The notes under the pieces are model-generated. The model searched no databases, was not told the origin of the DNA, and saw only the letters and a program-made list of their open reading frames with translations. From Protula sp. h YS-2021 (lineage: Eukaryota; Annelida; Polychaeta; Sabellida; Serpulidae): DNA of 64,000 bases. This document shows, in pieces, positions 58,974 to 64,000 of the stretch; within the stretch, counting starts at the first letter, position 1; each line of letters starts with the position of its first letter. The stretch is taken from assembly GCA_949752745.1 (NCBI GenBank), contig OX457028.1, forward strand, positions 26,045,458 through 26,109,457, given 5' to 3'. The position numbers and the translations under genes were made by a program.

Positions 58974-58980
58974 GTTTCCC
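58937..58980 (-). promoter_or_regulatory. Programmed -1 ribosomal frameshift signal at gag/pol
   Basis: On -, slippery heptamer GGGAAAC (58980-58974) lies in the correct gag phase (G GGA AAC). A 5-nt spacer (58973-58969) follows, then a perfect 12-bp stem (TTGACTGTGGAC, 58968-58957, with 58948-58937) closing an 8-nt loop. The gag stop codon (58967-58965) is inside the stem. Slippage by -1 reads GGG AAA CTT CCA TTG ACT, straight into the pol frame. Confidence 0.9.
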
Positions 58981-61337
58981 TGGTTCTGGTTTGATCGACG
59001 ATGGCTGCTGGGTACAAATGGTCTGCTCTCTGAGTCCATTTTGGTATCCTGCGGGCCTGAACTACTGGCACCCTTGGAGTTTGACGAATTCTGACAATCT
59101 CGTGCCCAGTGGGAGTGATCTCCGCATTTAAAACATTTCTTCTCCTTTTTGGTCCGTGGGGCATGCTGACCTTGTTGGTTCGGCGCTTGCATTTCTTGGA
59201 CGCGGCTCTGGAGACTCGAGATTTGTTGTGTTATTTGTCTGTTGTTTTCATTCATCTGTTTCATGGTATGTACAAGCTCAGCTAGTCGTTTGTCCATTTG
59301 GCTCTCCGGGTGGGCCTGAGCTTCCCGTTCACCGCTTCCTGGACATCTCTTCGCGAAGTGTGTTCTGTCACCAGATTTGTAACATCCACTATCCTTCTGT
59401 CTCTGTGTGCCTGAGTTGGTCGTAGAGACCGTTGCTACTCGAAGCGACCTCTTAGCGGTGGACTGGATTCGGTCCTTTTCCAGAGCGTCCTGTGCCTCGA
59501 TGCGTAGCGTTTCCTGTACAGTCTCCCGCAGTGTTTTGGTGTTGGCCCTCCTCACGTCTTTCCGCAGGTCGGGGTCTTGGAGCGCATCAACGAAATGCTG
59601 GCTGCATATGGCTTCCAGGCTGGGCAATCCTTGCAAGTCTGGGTAGGCACGAGCTGCTAGACGTCTTATGTCGTCAGCAAGTTCGGGGTACGTCTCCTTG
59701 GGCTTCTTCGTTCGATTTCGCAACTCTAGGATACACAGGTTCTCGGGTTTGTGGGCTCCGTACCGGTCCTGAAGGTGTTGCACTAGGGTCTTGAAGTCCT
59801 GACGTTGCCCAATGGTGAGGTCACTTAAAACCTGTGCGGCTGATCCCTCCAGACTGGCAGCCAAGAACCGGCTTTTGTCGAACTCGCTCCAAGCGTTCAT
59901 GTCGGCTATGATTTCGAACTGTATGAGGTAGTCCTCCCAGGTCGACTGTCCCGAGAATTTTGGAGGGTAAACGATGGGTTTCTGCATAGCCTGTGGGTGG
60001 TATGGTGTGTTCCTTGTTGATCTGGCATAGCCCTCGGGCATCCCATAGCCATAGCTGTGGTGATCCGAGTCTCTGATCCGGGTGTAATGCCTCTCACTTG
60101 GATCGTTGCACCGGCTTTCGTCCTCCCAGGTCGGCGGGATTACCTCACGACTCCGTATGTCTGGCTGACGTTGGCCCGTGACACTGCTTACGAACTCACG
60201 ACTGTTTGGGCCCCAGCCCAAGTCGTCCCGCGATGAAAATACCACTCTCCGGCGCTGTTCCTGGTCATACATAGATCCTGCATTTCGGTATCTTAGTGGC
60301 TGCTGACCGATATCCTCGTCTTTCCGCGAGGGGACACCGAACCCACGTGTCTCCCGACGTCCTTCCGATTTATCACAGTCGTAACCCAGGCCTTGGTCGC
60401 CGTATCCATAGGGACAGTTGATGGAATCTTTCCGTGATAGGACTGTGGCACTCCGTTGCTCTGGCATTGGCACTGAACGTTGTCGTTCATAGTAGGTGGC
60501 TTGGTCACGGTACTTGGGTGGTCCGGGTCTTGCAAATAGATCTTCCCATTGCGCGGTGCCGTCCCTGTGTTGCGCCCGTACTCGCAAGTCCCTAACGGAG
60601 TCGGCGTGGCGGTTCCGTAATTGTTTGGAATCCCACCCTGTTGCCTCGGGTAGTGGTGCAACTATTCTTTGTCTTGGTGGCGACTGGACCATGTAGGAGT
60701 TCCGGCTTCTCAGGCGTTCGGGGTACTCGTCTTCGTTTGCCCATGGCTGCTCATAACAGGCTGGCTGTTCTGCGTCGGAGCCGTAGTAGCTATATCTGGG
60801 TTGCGCGTTGGTGGCTACTCGCTCACCCGGCTGTTGCAAATAGTGCAGTCGACTCGGGCGGGGTGGACTCTGTCCGACTATCAGGCTGTTGGTATTTCGC
60901 CTTGGCGGGTATGTATCGTCATAACAGTTCTTTCTCAGCGTTTGCTCTTCGTCCCCACTGGGTGTCCTAGACGGCATCCCGATAACTCGCTTCTGATGGC
61001 CTGGGGTAGATTGTTGTGGCACTTGAGCTCTGGCGCTGAACAACGGGGATGCTGGTCGCCTATGGGTCGGAACAGAAATGGTGCGGAACTGATGTCCATC
61101 AGATGCGTACTGTCCTGGATCACTGCTAGTGTGTCTGAGCGGTAGTTGCGCGAATTCGACATCTGACGCCTCTGTGTCGGCATCGCATGGATCGCTGTAA
61201 TAACGACGGGGGCGTTTCCCCATGGGTATAGTGTCCTCCAGTGGACGACAGTCTTCGTCTCGATCCGCCAGTCTACCAAACTGAATGGTAGAGTCCTCGC
61301 CATAATCGGACCCTCCGTAGGCCTGTGGTGACCGCAT
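58965..61337 (-). CDS. gag: Retrotransposon Gag polyprotein
   Basis: From ATG at 61337 (the frame is open to 61394 without another ATG), 790 residues to TGA at 58965. The N-terminal half is an Arg/Tyr/Gln/Ser-rich disordered region. A capsid-like retrotransposon Gag domain follows (YPPKFSGQSTWEDYLIQFEI ... LVQHLQDRYGAH). Then comes a degenerate zinc knuckle (CYKSGDRTHFAKRC, second Cys replaced by Ser), a Gln-rich coiled-coil (MNENNRQITQQISSLQSRVQ) and a canonical CCHC knuckle (CFKCGDHSHWARDC). It packages the element's RNA. Its 3' end carries the frameshift signal for pol. Other ORFs in this interval on either strand are shadows. Confidence 0.9.
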   Translation of the reverse strand: MRSPQAYGGSDYGEDSTIQFGRLADRDEDCRPLEDTIPMGKRPRRYYSDPCDADTEASDVEFAQLPLRHTSSDPGQYASDGHQFRTISVPTHRRPASPLFSARAQVPQQSTPGHQKRVIGMPSRTPSGDEEQTLRKNCYDDTYPPRRNTNSLIVGQSPPRPSRLHYLQQPGERVATNAQPRYSYYGSDAEQPACYEQPWANEDEYPERLRSRNSYMVQSPPRQRIVAPLPEATGWDSKQLRNRHADSVRDLRVRAQHRDGTAQWEDLFARPGPPKYRDQATYYERQRSVPMPEQRSATVLSRKDSINCPYGYGDQGLGYDCDKSEGRRETRGFGVPSRKDEDIGQQPLRYRNAGSMYDQEQRRRVVFSSRDDLGWGPNSREFVSSVTGQRQPDIRSREVIPPTWEDESRCNDPSERHYTRIRDSDHHSYGYGMPEGYARSTRNTPYHPQAMQKPIVYPPKFSGQSTWEDYLIQFEIIADMNAWSEFDKSRFLAASLEGSAAQVLSDLTIGQRQDFKTLVQHLQDRYGAHKPENLCILELRNRTKKPKETYPELADDIRRLAARAYPDLQGLPSLEAICSQHFVDALQDPDLRKDVRRANTKTLRETVQETLRIEAQDALEKDRIQSTAKRSLRVATVSTTNSGTQRQKDSGCYKSGDRTHFAKRCPGSGEREAQAHPESQMDKRLAELVHTMKQMNENNRQITQQISSLQSRVQEMQAPNQQGQHAPRTKKEKKCFKCGDHSHWARDCQNSSNSKGASSSGPQDTKMDSESRPFVPSSHRRSNQNQGNFH

Positions 61338-61530
61338 TCTTGACAACGCGCGATGAGCAAAAATGAGGGGTTGCGAATAACCTTGGACGAACAAAGGACG
61401 AACCCTAAACTATTTATTTTTTTATTAAAGACCGGGCACTTAGCTTAAGTTAACCTCCAATAACCTATTCACTATTTTATTTATCTAAGTAGGTTCGAGC
61501 ACTGGACCCTAACTCAACGAGTAAAAAGGG

Positions 61531-61547
61531 CCCCACATTGGGCGCCA
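61531..61547 (-). promoter_or_regulatory. tRNA primer binding site
   Basis: TGGCGCCCAATGTGGGG on -, two bases after the 5' LTR end. The leading TGG pairs with a tRNA 3' CCA end. The specific tRNA was not determined. Confidence 0.85.
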
Positions 61548-61549
61548 AT

Positions 61550-63644
61550 TGTAACAAACTGTGATTCTTCTTTTGTATTTGTGAATAGGTACTGTGTGAA
61601 GTAGAAGGTTAAGCTACTGCCTCTCAGCAGAATAAGCGACTCTTAAAACAGTTATATAAATTTATTGATATAAAATTAACTTATTAAAACAACAACAGGG
61701 GTGGGAAAATACTCTCGGACACATAAAACTTATTACACGTTTACTCTCAACTATGTATTCACACCAGATACTGCAACAGGGCGTGTTGACCCTCCCTGGT
61801 CCTAAATGGCCCTGGCCGATCCTAGCGTGCCCTCACTGTTCCTATAACGTGTCCTAACTCCCGATCGGTCCCTGGGACCGTTCCCTAACTCTACAGCCTC
61901 GCCGTTTGGTGAAGAGGTCGAGTGTCTCACAGGGCACTAAATGACTGGCAACGCCAAGAAGTGAAGAGATCACAAGCCTCACAGGGCACCTCGCAGCTAA
62001 ACTGATCCTAATCGAATAATTCCTACAATTGATTGGTGAAGAGGTCAGGTGTCTCACAGGGCACTCAATGGTTGCAACACCAAGAAGTGAAGAGATCACG
62101 AGCCTCACAGGGCACCTCTCAATTTAGGAATTAGCCTAACTTGGGGAACAGCTTCAATTGATAGGTGAAGAGGTCTGGTGTCTCACAGGGCACTAAATGA
62201 CTGGCAACGCCAAGAAGTGAAGAGATCACGAGCCTCACAGGGCACCTTTCAGTTGAAGAAGTTCAGAAACACGATATTTCGTGCCGACGTATTCCTGACT
62301 TAACCTAAAATTTTGAGTTCTTTGTCAATTGGTGAAGAGATCTAAAGTCTCACAGGGCACCGCTTGACCAAAGAAAAGCACCGAAATCACCAAACGCGAC
62401 TTCCCAGAAATCGTATAACTCTCTGCTTGGTCCAACCAAGCAAGACTATGGCTTTCGCTTTGCTTTCTCCGGCTATCTGAACTCGTTGAGACCCAGCTCA
62501 ATTCTGCTTAACTTGTCTAAAACATGCCCTTATAAACCCTAAACGCGGTATAATTTAACACGTGACTTGATTTTGATTGGCCGAGAGGCGGCGGAGTCAG
62601 GAAACAATACGCGAGAAAATAGTCCCCAAATATACCTCTGATTTAGTGACATAATCTCTCTAAATAATTTCTCCGTAAATATCTTTACATAATATAAATA
62701 ACCAGACGCGAAAATATTACTTTTAATAAGTTTAAACATGCATCTTTTATTATGTTTATTTCTCAGGAGAATCGAGACCAACGCGTCTCAGATTTCCGAC
62801 CAATCACAGACTAGCGTACCATTATGCTTATCATTAACCTTTGGAGCTACCGGCAAGCATAAACACATCTGTAAACAAGTGACATTTTAAGCCCTAAAAT
62901 CACTACGCTGAAGCTTGCCGGGGGTTAACCTTACTGTCTAATTTTACTGTCCTAGGAGATGCACTTTATTTACCTTATAACGAACATCCTAATTACTGGC
63001 ATGTTCCAAAATAATATTCAAGGTTATTCCTATATACAGAAAACAAAATAAACCAACCTTTCACAGCTCTTCGGACGCGCTTATTTATTATCCTTATTTG
63101 TAACACAGTTTAATTCTAAATTATGAAGTCACTCTAAAGCGAGAAATGTCCATAAACTACCCGTAATTTATCTAAGTTTTATCCAGAGTGATTATTATTT
63201 TATTTCTAATATTATCCTTATTTTATTGAGCTCAAATCGTATGGCAAACAACTCGAGACTGTTAACTATAAGCGCGGTTTTGATGAATGATAACCCCTAG
63301 AAAAACAGCCCTATTTATACCGATAATTGGACACGAAATTCAACTCAAGACTGAGCACAGCGTGACACGTACTCAGCGGTTACTCATGGGTAATTGCAAT
63401 TTCTCCCCGCCGCAACTCAACCCTGAGTAGAATACGCAGTTCAGAATCCCGCTGACACCTGAGTACAAAAATGCAATTGAGAAGTTCGGTGACACGGATG
63501 TAATTATGAATTGAATACAACACGCGATTGAGAACTCTGTGACACCTACTCGGGATAATTGCGATTACCTCCCTAAACAAAAATACCCATAAATTACTGC
63601 AAATATACATATAAAATACATAAATAAAAACGGGGTCTACTACA
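61550..63644 (-). repeat. 5' LTR (2,095 bp), shared with the next tandem copy
   Basis: Copy of 54980-57074 at an exact offset of 6,570 bases with no difference noticed. It also serves as 3' LTR of the element to its right, because a PPT and RT 3' end precede it on -. Confidence 0.92.
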
Positions 63645-63747
63645 CTGCCCCCTCCTTTCAAAAATAAATCACTCCTGTGATTTCCTTATCACAACCACTC
63701 ATTAATACATACAAGCATATACATATATCAGACATTTCAAGAGGACA

Positions 63748-64000
63748 TCACGTGACTTTCTCGATCTTGGATGGACAAGTCGAAACCCCTTCCTCCGAGA
63801 CAACGTGGCCGAGAAAAGATACGCTCTTCTGGAATAAGAAGCAATTTTTGGTTTTTAGCTTCAGGTTGGCTCCCCTTAGTCGTACGAGAACTTGTTCCAG
63901 GTTCACTATGGCTTCATCAAATGTTGATCCGTATACAATGAGGTCGTCCATATAGATCAACAACGTATGCCACTGTAGTCCTTTCAAAACCTTTTCCATA
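63748..64000 (-). CDS. pol: Second retrotransposon copy, RT 3' end (cut by window edge)
   Basis: Eighty-three codons from MEKVLKGLQWHTLLIYMDDL to the same stop at KIEKVT, identical to residues about 514-596 of the first copy, followed by the same ~100 bp and PPT. The next element therefore shares the same pol truncation and lies in tandem, joined through the LTR at 61550-63644. Confidence 0.9.
   Translation of the reverse strand, partial: MEKVLKGLQWHTLLIYMDDLIVYGSTFDEAIVNLEQVLVRLRGANLKLKTKNCFLFQKSVSFLGHVVSEEGVSTCPSKIEKVT

Larger units (their letters stand above)
54980..63644 (-). mobile_element. Ty3/gypsy-type LTR retrotransposon with gag-pro-RT, lacking RNase H and integrase
   Basis: 8.67-kb unit on the - strand: 5' LTR 63644-61550, PBS, gag, -1 frameshift signal, protease-RT, PPT, 3' LTR 57074-54980. 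LTRs start TGTAGTAGACC and end TTTGTTACA (TG...CA) and look identical over 2,095 bp by inspection, implying recent insertion or recent duplication. The gag-first order, zinc knuckle, DTGSS protease and YMDD RT place it in the Ty3/gypsy group. Pol ends within about 100 bp of the PPT, so connection/RNase H and integrase domains are missing. It would depend on another element for integration. No env-like frame is present. Confidence 0.9.

Noticed and set aside
57719..61145. Plus-strand frames of 60-158 codons opposite gag and pol
   Set aside because: They are antisense shadows of the long gag and pol frames.
54980..63644. Possible endogenous retrovirus with env
   Set aside because: There is no third frame between pol and the LTR; only about 100 bp separate the RT stop from the PPT.

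Overview
This is a piece of an intron-rich, A+T-rich metazoan nuclear genome. Genes are split into 50-170 bp exons with GT-AG introns, and most of the window is intron, satellite and transposon. A SINE-like tail ending in GGGACGTTAAACA plus dispersed (CCGT)n microsatellites suggest a mollusc, probably a gastropod. That assignment is inference only. There are no bacterial-type genes, RNA genes or CRISPR arrays that I can support.

Three host genes can be rebuilt exon by exon with matching splice phases. (1) The 3' end of an MZB1/pERp1-like ER-lumen protein lies on + at 399-2184 and ends in a perfect KDEL. (2) A GLD2/TENT2-like cytoplasmic poly(A) polymerase lies on - at 12231-7006. Its catalytic core is interrupted by a 200-N assembly gap at 8235-8434. 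(3) A METTL26 (DUF938) SAM-methyltransferase-like gene lies on + at 28336-49490. Six exons (201 codons) are visible and the short last exon is not seen. MZB1 and GLD2 converge; GLD2 and METTL26 diverge.

Layout: 1-2.2 kb MZB1; 2.2-7 kb spacer with a 26-bp minisatellite; 7-12.2 kb GLD2; 12.2-28.3 kb spacer full of small inverted-repeat (MITE-like) elements, an unassigned possible exon at 13751-13830 and a 1.1-kb dispersed repeat; 28.3-49.5 kb METTL26. METTL26 intron 5 (12.8 kb) holds a ~150-bp satellite (39.99-41.5 kb) that abuts a 51-bp satellite (41.5-45.2 kb), plus a 41-bp minisatellite. From 50.8 to 54.2 kb come second copies of two dispersed repeats and TA-target DNA-transposon remnants embedded in (TA)n tracts.

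From 54,980 to the window end is a Ty3/gypsy-type LTR retrotransposon on the - strand: two 2,095-bp LTRs that look identical, PBS, PPT, gag, protease and reverse transcriptase. RT stops just past the YMDD domain, about 100 bp before the PPT, so RNase H and integrase are absent. The gag/pol junction carries a textbook -1 frameshift signal (GGGAAAC, 5-nt spacer, perfect 12-bp hairpin). A second element with the same RT 3' end begins beyond the upstream LTR, so two copies share one LTR in tandem.
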